Shown in pieces: positions 17,141 through 25,974 of a stretch of DNA of 64,000 nt. The DNA is from Demequina gelatinilytica (lineage in GTDB: Bacteria; Actinomycetota; Actinomycetes; Actinomycetales; Demequinaceae). The notes under the pieces were generated by a model. That model ran no database searches. It was not told the DNA's origin and saw only the letters and a program-made list of their open reading frames with translations. A program made the translations under genes and the position numbers. How positions within the stretch are numbered: the first letter of the stretch is position 1; each line of letters starts with the position of its first letter. The stretch is taken from assembly GCF_000971115.1 (NCBI RefSeq), contig NZ_BBLV01000001.1:1-64000 (forward strand), in the 5' to 3' direction.

Positions 17141-18151
17141 ATGACTCTTGGCGGCCCTCAGGCCTGGCTCCTGCTTGCCGCCGACGACAACCGAGGTCAT
17201 GCGGGCAACGATGGCTACGACGACCAGGTCGACGCGTACTACTCCTGGGACAGCAACGTCCCCAACCACAAGAAGCTCGCAGTCGGCGACCCCATCGCGC
17301 TCTGGGACAAGGAGCGGCTTCTCGGAGTCTCTGTCATCGAGGAGATCACGACGACGCGGGGCCCGAAGATGCTGAGCCGGTGTCCGCGATGCAGAGCTAC
17401 GCGGATCAGCGAACGCAAGACACGCGCTCCCCGATACCGATGCATGAAGTCGGAATGCCGCCATGAGTTCGATGAGCCGCACATCGATGTGGTGGAGGTG
17501 GACCGCTTCCGGGCAAGGTACGACGCGGGCTGGACACCGCTCGACGGCCTGCTCGTCGGTGCGGAGATCCGCGACCTCACGGTGCACGCTGGAGACTTCA
17601 ACGCGATGAGACCGATCGACTGGAACGCGATGGAGAGCGCGCTGACGGAGAAGCGCGCCGAGCGCGCGCTCGCGCGCGTGAGGGGGCGCATGCCACAGGT
17701 CACGCGACCGACCTCAGGCATCACCGTCGCCATGCCCCAGGGCTTCCGGCACGCGCTCGTCCGGGTGCGCAAGGGTCAGACCCAGTTCCGCACCCAGATC
17801 CTCGCCCAGCAAGGCCGAGTCTGCGCGTTCACGGGTGGAGCCCCTGAACGCGTTCTGGAAGCCGGGCACCTGTACAGCTACGCCCAGCTCGGCGAGCACC
17901 GCCCCCACGGCGGCCTCATGCTCAGGCGAGATATCCATCGGCTGTTCGACGACGGCTTGCTTGCGGTCGACCCGACGCGCTTCCGAGTCGATGTCGCTCC
18001 CGACCTTGCGGCCTACCCCCAGTACGAGAGGCTCCATGGCGAGCCTCTCACCGTCGGCCTCAGGGATGAGCAGGTCGACTGGCTCGCCAAGTATTGGGAT
18101 GAGCACCGAAGCCCGCTGCACGCACAGCGCTCGCTGGTCGCCCGGCAGTAG
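17141..18151 (+). CDS. HNH endonuclease with N-terminal EVE/PUA-like region
   Basis: 336 residues. The first ~70 (QAWLLLAADDNRG, YYSWDS, LAVGDPIALWD, LLGVSVIEEI) resemble an EVE/PUA-like modified-base reader, though this is weaker than the rest. A zinc ribbon follows (Cys 81, 84, 101, 106). The C-terminal HNH nuclease shows VCAFTG, AGHLYSYA (His243) and GGLMLRRDIHRLFDDGLL at about 258-274. This plan fits modification-dependent (type IV-like) restriction. It sits 6 bp before a Vsr-like nuclease gene, with no methyltransferase nearby. The DNA looks less GC-rich than its neighbours, suggesting transfer. Confidence 0.8.
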   Translation: MTLGGPQAWLLLAADDNRGHAGNDGYDDQVDAYYSWDSNVPNHKKLAVGDPIALWDKERLLGVSVIEEITTTRGPKMLSRCPRCRATRISERKTRAPRYRCMKSECRHEFDEPHIDVVEVDRFRARYDAGWTPLDGLLVGAEIRDLTVHAGDFNAMRPIDWNAMESALTEKRAERALARVRGRMPQVTRPTSGITVAMPQGFRHALVRVRKGQTQFRTQILAQQGRVCAFTGGAPERVLEAGHLYSYAQLGEHRPHGGLMLRRDIHRLFDDGLLAVDPTRFRVDVAPDLAAYPQYERLHGEPLTVGLRDEQVDWLAKYWDEHRSPLHAQRSLVARQ

Positions 18152-18157
18152 CGTCGG

Positions 18158-18586
18158 ATGATGGACCGCGATGTCTCCTGGGCCTCCACCCCCGGCGTCG
18201 CGCGGTCGATGCGCGGCAACAGGAAGCGTGACACGAAGCCCGAGCTCGCCGTCCGACGCATCGTCCACGCCGCGGGGCTCCGCTACCGGGTGGCCGCGCA
18301 GCCCATCCGGGGCATGCGTCGCACCGCGGACCTGCTCTTCCGCCCCACCAAGGTGGCGGTGTTCATCGACGGTTGCTTCTGGCACTCATGCCCCGTCCAC
18401 GGCACCAGCCCTCGCGCCCACAGCGACTACTGGCTCCCCAAGCTCGAGCGCAACCGCGAGCGCGACCGCGAGACCACCGCCACTCTCGAGGCCGCCGGCT
18501 GGCTGGTCCTGCGCTTCTGGGAGCACGAGGATCCTGACGAGGTCGCCGCGAGCATCGTCGCGGCCGTCCTGGGCCGCCGCTCCTGA
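18158..18586 (+). CDS. Very short patch repair (Vsr)-type endonuclease
   Basis: 142 residues with the Vsr layout: DTKPELAVRRIVHAAGLRYR at the start, RRTADLLF (Asp about 58, the metal site), VFIDGCFWHSCPVHG (69-82) with the zinc Cys/His residues, and KLERNRERDRETTATLEAAG toward the end. Classical Vsr nicks T:G mismatches arising from deamination at methylated cytosine and is paired with a methylase; none is seen here. The six-base gap to the HNH gene indicates one operon, so it may act in defence rather than in mismatch repair. Confidence 0.87.
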   Translation: MMDRDVSWASTPGVARSMRGNRKRDTKPELAVRRIVHAAGLRYRVAAQPIRGMRRTADLLFRPTKVAVFIDGCFWHSCPVHGTSPRAHSDYWLPKLERNRERDRETTATLEAAGWLVLRFWEHEDPDEVAASIVAAVLGRRS

Positions 18587-19303
18587 CTAAGCCGCCGCTC
18601 CAGCAAGCAGCAACGCCCCGCCGCCGAGGCACGCGACCGTCACCAGCCAGAACAGCGCGACCCACACGCCGCCAGGCACGCGCGTGAGCCGCGCCAGCGC
18701 ATCGGCGTCCGATCCCCTCGCGCCTCCTCGACGCGAGCCCTGCAGCTCGACCACCGCGCGCACTCCTCCGATCAGCAGCAGCCACGCGAGCCCGCACGCG
18801 ATCCCCACGCGCCACCCGTCCGGCAGCGCCCACGCCGCCCAGCCCAGCCCTGCTCCCACGGCGACCACCACGAGCACCCCATAGACGTTGCGGACGCGCA
18901 GGAGCACGATCAGCAACGCCGCGACGCTCACCCACAGGACCGCGACCCCATGCCCTGCTCCGATGGCCCACGCGATCGCGAGGCCGGCGATGCCGGGAGC
19001 CGGGTAGCCCGCGAACGCCTTGAGCGCGAGAGGCAGCCGCCTGGCGTCGCCCGGGGACACGGTGAGCCCGGAGGTGTCCGAGTGCAGGCTGATGCTCCGC
19101 ACCTCTCGCCCCAGCAGGGTCGCGACGAGCGCGTGGCCGGCCTCGTGCACCAGCGTCACCACGTGCCGGGCCAGGTGCCACAGGGACGGCACGGCGACGC
19201 ACACGAGCACCGCGCCCAGCGCGATCCACAAGCTCTGGGGCGACGGAGAGGCCGTCGCGGTGATGTCGCCCCAGATGCGGTCCCACGCGTCGCCCAAGCT
19301 CAT
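18587..19303 (-). CDS. M50-type membrane zinc metallopeptidase
   Basis: 238 residues with about six membrane segments. The zinc motif HEAGH lies in the second segment (TLVHEAGHALVATLLGREV), as in M50B-like proteins, and GYPAPGIAGLA may supply the other conserved part. Intramembrane proteases of this class cut membrane-bound regulators, including anti-sigma factors, but nothing here ties it to the sigma array. ATG 19303 chosen; an in-frame start ten residues earlier is possible. Ends next to the Vsr gene (convergent). Confidence 0.78.
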   Translation of the reverse strand: MSLGDAWDRIWGDITATASPSPQSLWIALGAVLVCVAVPSLWHLARHVVTLVHEAGHALVATLLGREVRSISLHSDTSGLTVSPGDARRLPLALKAFAGYPAPGIAGLAIAWAIGAGHGVAVLWVSVAALLIVLLRVRNVYGVLVVVAVGAGLGWAAWALPDGWRVGIACGLAWLLLIGGVRAVVELQGSRRGGARGSDADALARLTRVPGGVWVALFWLVTVACLGGGALLLAGAAA

Positions 19304-19361
19304 GGTCCAGGACCCTAACCCGCGCCGCCCCACGCGCGGCGCAGCGGCCTATCCTGGCGCC

Positions 19362-19928
19362 ATGGGAAGGCTCATCGTCGAGCAGATCGTGTCCGCGGAC
19401 GGCTTCGCCGCCGGGCCGCAGGGCGAGATCGACTTCATGACCGCACCGGGCGACTTCGACCCGGACGACCCAGGCCAGCTGGCCATGGTCGCGCGCTGCG
19501 ATGCGATCCTGTTGGGCCGCCACACCTACGGGATGTTCGCCCAGTACTGGCCCGAGCGCACCGCGGCGGACGAGTCGATCGCATCGTTCATCAACGGCGC
19601 TCCCAAGCACGTGGTGAGCAACACGCTCACGCGCGCACCGTGGGGCGACTACGCGTCCGCGACCGTCGAGCCCGGCGAGCCCCGCGACACGGTGCGTCGC
19701 CTCAAGCACCGCTACCGGGGCGACATCATCCTGTGGGGCAGCCTCATGCTGGCGGGGGCCCTGCTCCAGGCCGAGCTGGTCGACCAGGTGCGCCTGCGCA
19801 TCGTCCCTGTGCTCATCGGCGAGGGACGGACCGCCACCCCGGGCCTGCGCCACTACAGGGGTCTGCGGCCCCGCGAGATCGACACCCTGCCCAGCGGGCA
19901 CGTGACGCTCGTCTACGACGTCCTGTAG
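19362..19928 (+). CDS. Dihydrofolate reductase-like (RibD C-terminal) protein
   Basis: 188 residues of the DHFR/RibD C-terminal fold: VEQIVSADGFAAGPQGEIDF at the N terminus, DAILLGRHTYGMF for the nucleotide site, HVVSNTL and GSLMLAGALLQAELVDQVRL. Proteins of this family are NADPH-dependent reductases of mostly unknown substrate and are not the housekeeping DHFR. TATCCT (19350-19355) ends six nt before ATG 19362 and no ribosome site is seen, so it is probably leaderless. A repeat element lies just past the stop. Confidence 0.87.
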   Translation: MGRLIVEQIVSADGFAAGPQGEIDFMTAPGDFDPDDPGQLAMVARCDAILLGRHTYGMFAQYWPERTAADESIASFINGAPKHVVSNTLTRAPWGDYASATVEPGEPRDTVRRLKHRYRGDIILWGSLMLAGALLQAELVDQVRLRIVPVLIGEGRTATPGLRHYRGLRPREIDTLPSGHVTLVYDVL

Positions 19929-19946
19929 CCGCGCGGGCCATCTACA

Positions 19947-20035
19947 CCGACGTTTGGTGCACGATTCTGCGGCGAAACGGGCACTGAGCGGCGGGGTAAA
20001 CGCTTGCCCGCGGGAGGGGGGTGGGGCGGGGCGGG
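19947..20035. repeat. Palindrome / 16-mer / G-tract element, copy 1
   Basis: A 17-nt arm (19947-19963), a 14-nt loop, a degenerate 17-nt second arm (19978-19994), the 16-mer GGTAAACGCTTGCCCG (19995-20010), then a run of G tracts to 20035. Arm, loop and tail lengths match the copy at 27152-27247 exactly. It lies between convergent genes. No transposase is associated. Confidence 0.7.
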
Positions 20036-20140
20036 AAACCCGGCCGGACATGGAAGGACTCCGAGATCGGGAACCCGGAACTGGAAGGAAAGGGCACCCG
20101 ACCTCGGAGTCGGTTCAATTATCGGGCATGAAGCGCGATC

Positions 20141-20548
20141 TCAGTCGCAGTAGTCGCACAGACCCGTCGACGGAAGGTTGGTGAAGCACGAGGCGCACGT
20201 CGGGATGACCGCCTCGGCGACCTTCTCCGCGACCGCGGCGAAGCCCTTCGCGGCGGCCTGGTGGGCGGGCAGCTCGACCCAGTAGTTCGGGCCGTCCTGG
20301 GGGTGCACCGCGATGTAGCCGTGAGCGATGAAGGCGACGGGGCTGCCGCCGCCGGCGGGCTCGAGCGCGATGAAGGCACGCGACTCGGGGATGTACACGT
20401 GCTCGAAGCGGAGCTCGCGGACGGTCTCGACGATCTGATCGATGTTCTCGGCCGGGGGGCGGAAGTCCGCGAGCGCGGCCTCGAAGGATCGGAAGTACGT
20501 CCGGGGTTCGATGTCCTGGGCAATTGTCACCGGAAGATTATTCAGCAT
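20141..20548 (-). CDS. Hypothetical protein with C-terminal zinc ribbon
   Basis: 135 residues from ATG 20548. The body (about 1-115) has AAxxFRPPxENIDQIVETVRELRFEHVYIPESRAF-like features split by a short glycine run and is not recognised. The extreme C terminus CASCFTNLPSTGLCDYC carries a CxxC-x9-CxxC zinc knuckle. No transmembrane segment or signal peptide, so cytoplasmic. A weak start with no clear ribosome site. Confidence 0.62.
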   Translation of the reverse strand: MLNNLPVTIAQDIEPRTYFRSFEAALADFRPPAENIDQIVETVRELRFEHVYIPESRAFIALEPAGGGSPVAFIAHGYIAVHPQDGPNYWVELPAHQAAAKGFAAVAEKVAEAVIPTCASCFTNLPSTGLCDYCD

Positions 20549-20617
20549 CCGTGAAGCACCGAGTGCCACCGATGGTCCCGCTCCCCTCAAGAACGATCAG
20601 GACCAGGGACGATGCGC

Positions 20618-21463
20618 TCAACGGGGGTCGCGGTAGCGCCACATGGTGAGCGTGCCGAAGACCGCGACGAGGCCCGCGGACCACGCCAGCGCCATCACGA
20701 GCTCGCCTCCGAGCTCCGTCCCGTCCATGAGCGCCCGCACCGCGGTCACGAGGTCCGAGACCGGGTTGACGTCCACCCACGCCTGGAGCCACCCCGGCAT
20801 GGTGCTCGGGTCGACGAAGATGTTCGAGCCGAACAGCAGCGGCATGAGCGTGAACCCCGCGACTCCCATGATCGCCTGCGGGGTGCGCAGCACCAGCGAC
20901 AGGAACGTCCAGATCCACCCGAGCGAGAAGGCGAAGACCAGCACCAGAGCGATGCCCGCGCCGACGCCGAGCACTCCCCCGCCGGGTCGCCAGCCGATGG
21001 CCAGGCAGACTGCGGCCGTGATGAGCGAGGCCACCAGGAACCGGATGGCGTCGCCCAGGAGCATCCCGACCAACGGGCTGGGCCGCCAGATGGGAAGCGA
21101 GCGGAACCTGTCGAAGACGCCGCGGTCGATGTCCGTCCGCAGGTTCGAGCCCGTGTACATGGTGATGAACAGCACGGACTGCACCAGGACGCCGGGCGCG
21201 ATGTACGCGATGTAGTCCGCGGTCGAGCCCGCGATCGCGCCGCCGAACAGGTAGGTGAACAGCAGCGTCATCATGACCGGGAACACCGTCACGTCGAAGA
21301 GCTGCTCGGGCACATGCTTGATCTTGAGCAGGGCGCGCCATCCGAACGTGATCGAGGTGGACAGCGCGCTCGGGCGCGGCGGGCGCGCGACGCTCGTGAG
21401 CGCCGACGCGATGGCGTCGGTGCGCGGCGCCGCCGGCTCCGCGGTGGCGGTCTGCGCGCTCAT
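20618..21463 (-). CDS. ABC-2 type exporter permease (DrrB-like)
   Basis: 281 residues with six membrane segments in the ABC-2 layout: [39 protein letters not shown] (the conserved cytoplasmic loop), and late [20 protein letters not shown] and [14 protein letters not shown]. It forms a transporter with the ATPase encoded just upstream; the two genes overlap by ATGA (21460-21463). Such pairs export drugs, lipids or polyketides; the substrate is not evident. Confidence 0.9.
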   Translation of the reverse strand: MSAQTATAEPAAPRTDAIASALTSVARPPRPSALSTSITFGWRALLKIKHVPEQLFDVTVFPVMMTLLFTYLFGGAIAGSTADYIAYIAPGVLVQSVLFITMYTGSNLRTDIDRGVFDRFRSLPIWRPSPLVGMLLGDAIRFLVASLITAAVCLAIGWRPGGGVLGVGAGIALVLVFAFSLGWIWTFLSLVLRTPQAIMGVAGFTLMPLLFGSNIFVDPSTMPGWLQAWVDVNPVSDLVTAVRALMDGTELGGELVMALAWSAGLVAVFGTLTMWRYRDPR

Positions 21464-22422
21464 GCCGCCTCCTCCTCGGTGTCCTCGGCCGTATGGCCGG
21501 TGAGCGCCAGGAACACCTCGTCCAGCGTCGGCTGACCCAGCGCAAACTGAGCGAGCTCGATGTGCGCCGCCTCGAGCGCCGCGAGCGCGCGGGTCACCCC
21601 GGAGCGGTCCTCGAGCGCCGCGACCAGGGCCTGGGGATCGTGGGTGGTGTCGAGCCCCACACCGAGCTCCTTCGACAGGATCGCGCGCGCCGCGTCGCGG
21701 TCGGCGCGGTGCATGACCCGCACGTGCACCGTCCCCGAGCCCACGGACGCCTTGAGCTCGCTCGAGGTCCCCTCCGCGATGATCCTGCCGCTGTCGATCA
21801 CGGAGATGCGGTCGGCGAGCTGATCCGCCTCGTCCAGGTACTGCGTGGTGAGCATCACCGTGGTGCCGTGGCGCACGAGCGCGCGGATGATGTCCCATAC
21901 CTCGTTGCGGGCGCGCGGGTCGAGCCCCGTGGTCGGCTCGTCGAGGAACAGCAGCTCGGGGCTCACCACAAGCGACGCCGCGATGTCGATGCGCCGCCTC
22001 ATGCCCCCGCTGTACTTCTTCACCTGCCGGTCCCCGGCATCGTCCAGGCTGAACGCCGCGAGCAGCTCATCTGCCCGATCCGTGGCGGCCCCGCCCCGGA
22101 ATCCATAGAGCCGTGCGATGAGGCGCAGGTTCTCGCGCCCCGACAGGTCCTCATCCACCGACGCGAACTGGCCGGTGAGACCCACACGGCTGCGGACCTC
22201 GTCCGACTGCCGCTCGATGTCGTAGCCCAGCACACGGCCGCTGCCTCCGTCGGGACGGATGAGGGTCGCAAGCATGCGGATCGCCGTGGTCTTCCCCGCG
22301 CCGTTGGGGCCCAGGAAGCCGTGGACGCCTCCCCGCGGGATCGCGAGGTCGATGCCGTCGACCGCGCGCGTGCTCCCGTAGACCTTGGTGAGGCCCTCGG
22401 TCTCGATGGCCGGCTGCGTCAT
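21460..22422 (-). CDS. ABC exporter ATP-binding protein (DrrA-like)
   Basis: 320 residues from ATG 22422, with a strong GGGGGAGGG site before it. Walker [14 protein letters not shown]-loop [15 protein letters not shown], signature [15 protein letters not shown] and Walker [13 protein letters not shown] are all in place, plus a DrrA-type C-terminal domain ending in [13 protein letters not shown]. It supplies ATP hydrolysis for the adjacent permease. Confidence 0.93.
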   Translation of the reverse strand: MTQPAIETEGLTKVYGSTRAVDGIDLAIPRGGVHGFLGPNGAGKTTAIRMLATLIRPDGGSGRVLGYDIERQSDEVRSRVGLTGQFASVDEDLSGRENLRLIARLYGFRGGAATDRADELLAAFSLDDAGDRQVKKYSGGMRRRIDIAASLVVSPELLFLDEPTTGLDPRARNEVWDIIRALVRHGTTVMLTTQYLDEADQLADRISVIDSGRIIAEGTSSELKASVGSGTVHVRVMHRADRDAARAILSKELGVGLDTTHDPQALVAALEDRSGVTRALAALEAAHIELAQFALGQPTLDEVFLALTGHTAEDTEEEAA

Positions 22423-22527
22423 CGTCGCCCTCCCCCGGGCTCGTTGCGACCCCGCCAGGCTACGTCCGCCGGCCGACCAGAGGAAGGTCCCCACTTGTGG
22501 GGGCAGCGGCCGCTCCGCCCTCAGGCG

Positions 22528-24339
22528 CTACGAGCGAGCCGCGGGCGCGGCACCGCCCGCCGGGGTGTAGATCGACTCGATGACGTCCGCGAAGTGCTCC
22601 ATCACCGCGGCCCGGCGCACCTTGAGCGACGCGGTGACCTCCTCACGCACCTCGGTGAACTCGCGCGGCAGGATACGGAACTCACGGATGGCCTCGGCGC
22701 GCGAGACGTGCTCGTTGGCCGCCGCGATCGCGCGACCGATCAGCTCGCGCACGCGCTCGTGCGTCGATGCCTGCTCGAGCGACATCTCGGGGAGCTGATG
22801 CGCCGCGAGCCACGCCGGGAGCATGGTCGAGTCGAGCGTCACCACGGCGGACACGAAGTGGCGGCCGTCACCGATCACCACCGAGTCCTGGATGGCAGGG
22901 TGCGAGCGGATCGAGTCCTCGAGCACCGCGGGCTGGATGTTCTTGCCCGAGGAGAGGACCAGGATCTCCTTCTTGCGCCCCGTGATGGTCAGGGCGCCGT
23001 CGCGGATCTCACCCAGGTCGCCCGTGGCGAACCAGCCGTCCCGCACCGCCTCGGCCGTCGCCTCGGGGGCGTTCCAGTAGCCCGCGAACACGTTGACGCC
23101 GCGCACCAGGATCTCGCCGTCGTCCGCGACCATGACGTCGCAGCCCGCGATCGGGTGGCCCACGGTGCCCATGATCTGGCCGGACGCGGGGGTGCCCATG
23201 TGAGCCGCCGTCGTCTCGGTCAGGCCGTAGCCCTGCATCACGGTCACGCCGAGACCTCGGAAGAAGTGGCCGACCTGCGGCGTGAGCTTGGCACCGCCCG
23301 CCAGGACGAAGCCGAGCTGTCCGCCGAGCAGGTGGCGGATCTTCTTCAGCACCAGCGCGTCGGCGACCGCGTACTGCGCCTTGAGGACGATGCCGTGGCC
23401 GCCCGTCTCCTGGGCCATCGACACCTTGCGCGCCACCCAGGCGGACCAGCGGAAGATCTTCTTCTTGAACCCCGTCTGCGCGGCGTCGGCACGGTTGTAG
23501 ATGGTCTCGAGGACGCGCGGCACCAGGGGGATCCACGTGGGCCGGAAGGAGGAGAGGTCCGCGGCGAGCGTCTTGTGGCTCGGCGAGTAGCCGATCACGG
23601 CGCCCGAGGAGAGCGCGAGCACCATCGCGAGGCGCGCGAACACGTGCGCGAGCGGCAGGAACAGCAGCACGCGGGTCTCTCCCTGGACGAACACCCCGAA
23701 GTCCGGGTCGAGCTCGATGTTCGCGACGTGGCTCACCAGGTTGCCGTGCGTCAGCATCGCGCCCTTGGGACGTCCCGTGGTGCCCGAGGTGTAGATGATG
23801 GACGCGAGATCGCCCAGGACCACGTCCGACGTGCGAGCGTCGAGGAGCTCGTCGGCGATGTCGGCGCCCCTGCTCGCGACCTCGTCCAGACCCTCCGGGG
23901 TCAGCGCGAGCACGGCGGGGGCGTGCTCGAGCCCGCTCAGCATGGTGCGCTGCTCCTGGGACTGCGCGGCGACGAACGCGAGGCCGGCGTCCTCGATGAT
24001 CCACGCGCACTGGTGCGCGGACGACGACGGATAGATCGGGACGGTCACGCCGCCCGCGGCGAGCACCGCGAAGTCCATGACCGACCACTCGAGGCTCGTG
24101 TCTCCCATGACGCCCACCCGGTCGCCGGCCGCGACGCCCGAGGCGATCAGGCCCTTGGCAGCCGCGCGCACACGCCGCTCGAACTCGCCCACGGAGACGG
24201 GGCTCCAGGCGCCGGACGCGTCCTTGACCTCGGCGAAGGGCGCGGAGGCGTCGGCGGAGGCGCGAGCGCGCAGGAGCGCGGTGAGGTGGAGGTGGTCGTC
24301 GACGGTGGCAAGGGCGGGGGACGTCATGCTGCTCTGCAT
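22528..24339 (-). CDS. Long-chain acyl-CoA synthetase (AMP-dependent)
   Basis: 603 residues of the ANL superfamily. The AMP/phosphate loop is IIYTSGTTGRPKGAMLTHGN; later motifs are GYGLTETTAAHMGTP, GDLGEIRDG and ITGRKKEILVLSSGKNI. The length and the LLFLPLAHVFAR stretch fit the FadD15-like long-chain ligases, which charge fatty acids with CoA in the cytoplasm. TAGCCT (24346-24351) lies six nt before the ATG (leaderless), and a perfect palindrome abuts it (24351-24370), so a TetR-type regulator probably controls it. Confidence 0.93.
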   Translation of the reverse strand: MQSSMTSPALATVDDHLHLTALLRARASADASAPFAEVKDASGAWSPVSVGEFERRVRAAAKGLIASGVAAGDRVGVMGDTSLEWSVMDFAVLAAGGVTVPIYPSSSAHQCAWIIEDAGLAFVAAQSQEQRTMLSGLEHAPAVLALTPEGLDEVASRGADIADELLDARTSDVVLGDLASIIYTSGTTGRPKGAMLTHGNLVSHVANIELDPDFGVFVQGETRVLLFLPLAHVFARLAMVLALSSGAVIGYSPSHKTLAADLSSFRPTWIPLVPRVLETIYNRADAAQTGFKKKIFRWSAWVARKVSMAQETGGHGIVLKAQYAVADALVLKKIRHLLGGQLGFVLAGGAKLTPQVGHFFRGLGVTVMQGYGLTETTAAHMGTPASGQIMGTVGHPIAGCDVMVADDGEILVRGVNVFAGYWNAPEATAEAVRDGWFATGDLGEIRDGALTITGRKKEILVLSSGKNIQPAVLEDSIRSHPAIQDSVVIGDGRHFVSAVVTLDSTMLPAWLAAHQLPEMSLEQASTHERVRELIGRAIAAANEHVSRAEAIREFRILPREFTEVREEVTASLKVRRAAVMEHFADVIESIYTPAGGAAPAARS

Positions 24340-24350
24340 GGTTCCAGGCT

Positions 24351-24370
24351 AACCTACGCGACCGTAGGTT
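24351..24370 (-). promoter_or_regulatory. Operator palindrome of the acyl-CoA ligase gene
   Basis: Perfect 8-bp arms AACCTACG/CGTAGGTT around CGAC. It shares its last bases with the -10 TAGCCT (24346-24351) and fills the spacer to the -35 region, the position expected for a repressor. This arm sequence is of the kind bound by TetR-family lipid regulators; no such gene is adjacent. Confidence 0.65.
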
Positions 24371-24406
24371 GGCATGTGCCAAACGGCCCGGGTCGCGCGC
24401 GTCGCG

Positions 24407-25369
24407 CTACGCGATGGCCTGCTCGGCCCACCAGCGATGGATCATGCGGGCGTGACGGGCAGGATCGTCGAGCCACGGCTGATGCCCCGACCCCTCCATC
24501 ACCTGGACCGACGCGCGGGTCGCGTGGCGAGCCCACGCCCGGACCCGCGCGGACGATGCGAAGGGGTCGCGGTCGCCCACGATCCACAGGCTCGGCATGC
24601 GCAGCGCGTCGAGGTCCTCCTTGCCCGCGACCCACTCGGGCCTCAGCCCGCGCCACGTCGCGGTCCGGCGGATGAGCGAGAGCTCGTGCCAGTACGTGTC
24701 GGTGTAGCGCGACAACGCGATGCGCCATGCGAGCTCCTCCGCGGGCGGGCCGCCCGCCTCCAGCAGGCCGCCATGGCCCATGGCCCGGAACGAGCGACGG
24801 AGATCGCCCTCGTTGACCCTGTGCCCGGCGACCAGCCGAGCGACCGGCGAGAGCGAGCTGAGACGCAGGAGGCGGGGCAGCTGCATGCCACGGATCGCGG
24901 GCACGCCCTCGATCACCACGCTGCGCACCTTCTCCGGCATCTGCGCCGCGGCGACCACCACGGCGCCGCCGCCCGCCGAGTTGCCCAGCAGGTCCACCGC
25001 GCCTCCCACAAGGGCGTCGATGATCGTCCCGAGGTATGCGGTGATCGCGGCACGCAGGTCCTCCGGGCCCATCCCCGAGTAGTCGAGCGGCTCGCTCAGC
25101 CCGCAGCCGGGGCGGTCCACCACGATCGCCCTGACGTCCGGAAGCGCGGCGACGAGCGGCACGAACACGTTGCCGGCGGTCGGGTTCCCGTGGACGAGGA
25201 CCACCGGTCTGCCCTCGCCGTGCTCGAGCGCGCGGACACGGATCCCGTACCCGGGCACGTCCACCCAGCGCTCGACCGGCGCCATCCCGCGGCTCGCCCA
25301 GACGGCCGCCTCCGCGTCGCGGTAGCGCGCATCGTCGCGTCGCGAGACGCGTGGGGTCGCGGAAGGCAT
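24407..25369 (-). CDS. Alpha/beta hydrolase
   Basis: 320 residues from ATG 25369, with GAGGAG seven nt upstream. The fold motifs are VLVHGNPTAGNVF (oxyanion), GNSAGGGAVVVAA (nucleophile Ser), GDRDPFASSA (acid) and GSGHQPWLDDP (His). The closest plan is epoxide hydrolase/haloperoxidase-like, but the substrate is unclear. Not obviously operonic with either neighbour. Confidence 0.88.
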   Translation of the reverse strand: MPSATPRVSRRDDARYRDAEAAVWASRGMAPVERWVDVPGYGIRVRALEHGEGRPVVLVHGNPTAGNVFVPLVAALPDVRAIVVDRPGCGLSEPLDYSGMGPEDLRAAITAYLGTIIDALVGGAVDLLGNSAGGGAVVVAAAQMPEKVRSVVIEGVPAIRGMQLPRLLRLSSLSPVARLVAGHRVNEGDLRRSFRAMGHGGLLEAGGPPAEELAWRIALSRYTDTYWHELSLIRRTATWRGLRPEWVAGKEDLDALRMPSLWIVGDRDPFASSARVRAWARHATRASVQVMEGSGHQPWLDDPARHARMIHRWWAEQAIA

Positions 25370-25465
25370 GGCCACTCTCCTCGGGCACGCGGGGCTGTCT
25401 TCCAGGATGCGCCCACGCGCGCCGGCGCGCGAACGGTCCGGGCCCTGCGTGCCGCCCCGACCCGC

Positions 25466-25909
25466 TCAGCGCGAGTAGGTCGCCACCAGGCGCGCCTGCT
25501 CGATCACCGCATCGGCGTACGCATCGAGGAAGGTCCCGCGGTCCGGCGTGCCCTCGACCTTGCGCGACAGCGCGTAGACCCAGAAGTAGTAGTGGTGGTC
25601 GCCGTGGCCGAACGGCGGGAAGGGGCCCACATAGCCGAAACGGTCGTCGTCGTTCGGGCCCGGGCGCCCGCGCGCGACGGACATCTCTCCATCCACCGGC
25701 GGCAGCCCGTACAGCGTCCAGTGCGTGAAGCCGTGCGGCATGGGCGCGTCGGGGTCGTGGCACACCACCGCGAGCTCGACGGTGCCCGCCGGCACGCCGC
25801 TCACCGCGAGGCGCGGCGCCTCGGCTCCCGTCTGGCCGGCGAAGCGGTCGTCGATGCGCTCGCCCCACGCGATGTCGGGGCTGGTGAGGGTGAGATCCGC
25901 GACGGCCAT
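25466..25909 (-). CDS. YbhB/YbcL family phosphatidylethanolamine-binding-like protein
   Basis: 147 residues with the PEBP marks ELAVVCHDPDAPMPHGFTHW, GYVGPFPPFGHGDHHYYF and VYALS. The bacterial members are small cytoplasmic or periplasmic proteins related to Raf kinase inhibitor; their role is unsettled. ATG 25909; no signal peptide. Confidence 0.9.
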   Translation of the reverse strand: MAVADLTLTSPDIAWGERIDDRFAGQTGAEAPRLAVSGVPAGTVELAVVCHDPDAPMPHGFTHWTLYGLPPVDGEMSVARGRPGPNDDDRFGYVGPFPPFGHGDHHYYFWVYALSRKVEGTPDRGTFLDAYADAVIEQARLVATYSR

Positions 25910-25974
25910 GAGGCCAGGATGCCTCACCGGCACGGGACGCGCAGGAGGACCGAGCCTCCCGCGCCCCGCGGGCG

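Noticed and set aside
18587-19303. M50 protease as the site-2 protease of the sigma array
   Set aside because: It is on the opposite strand 6 kb away with no coupling; the zinc motif alone does not link it to the array.
21493-24675. A 1060-codon forward open frame opposite the exporter ATPase and acyl-CoA ligase
   Set aside because: The minus-strand genes have clear motifs; the forward frame has an Arg/His/Gly-rich composition with no motif.
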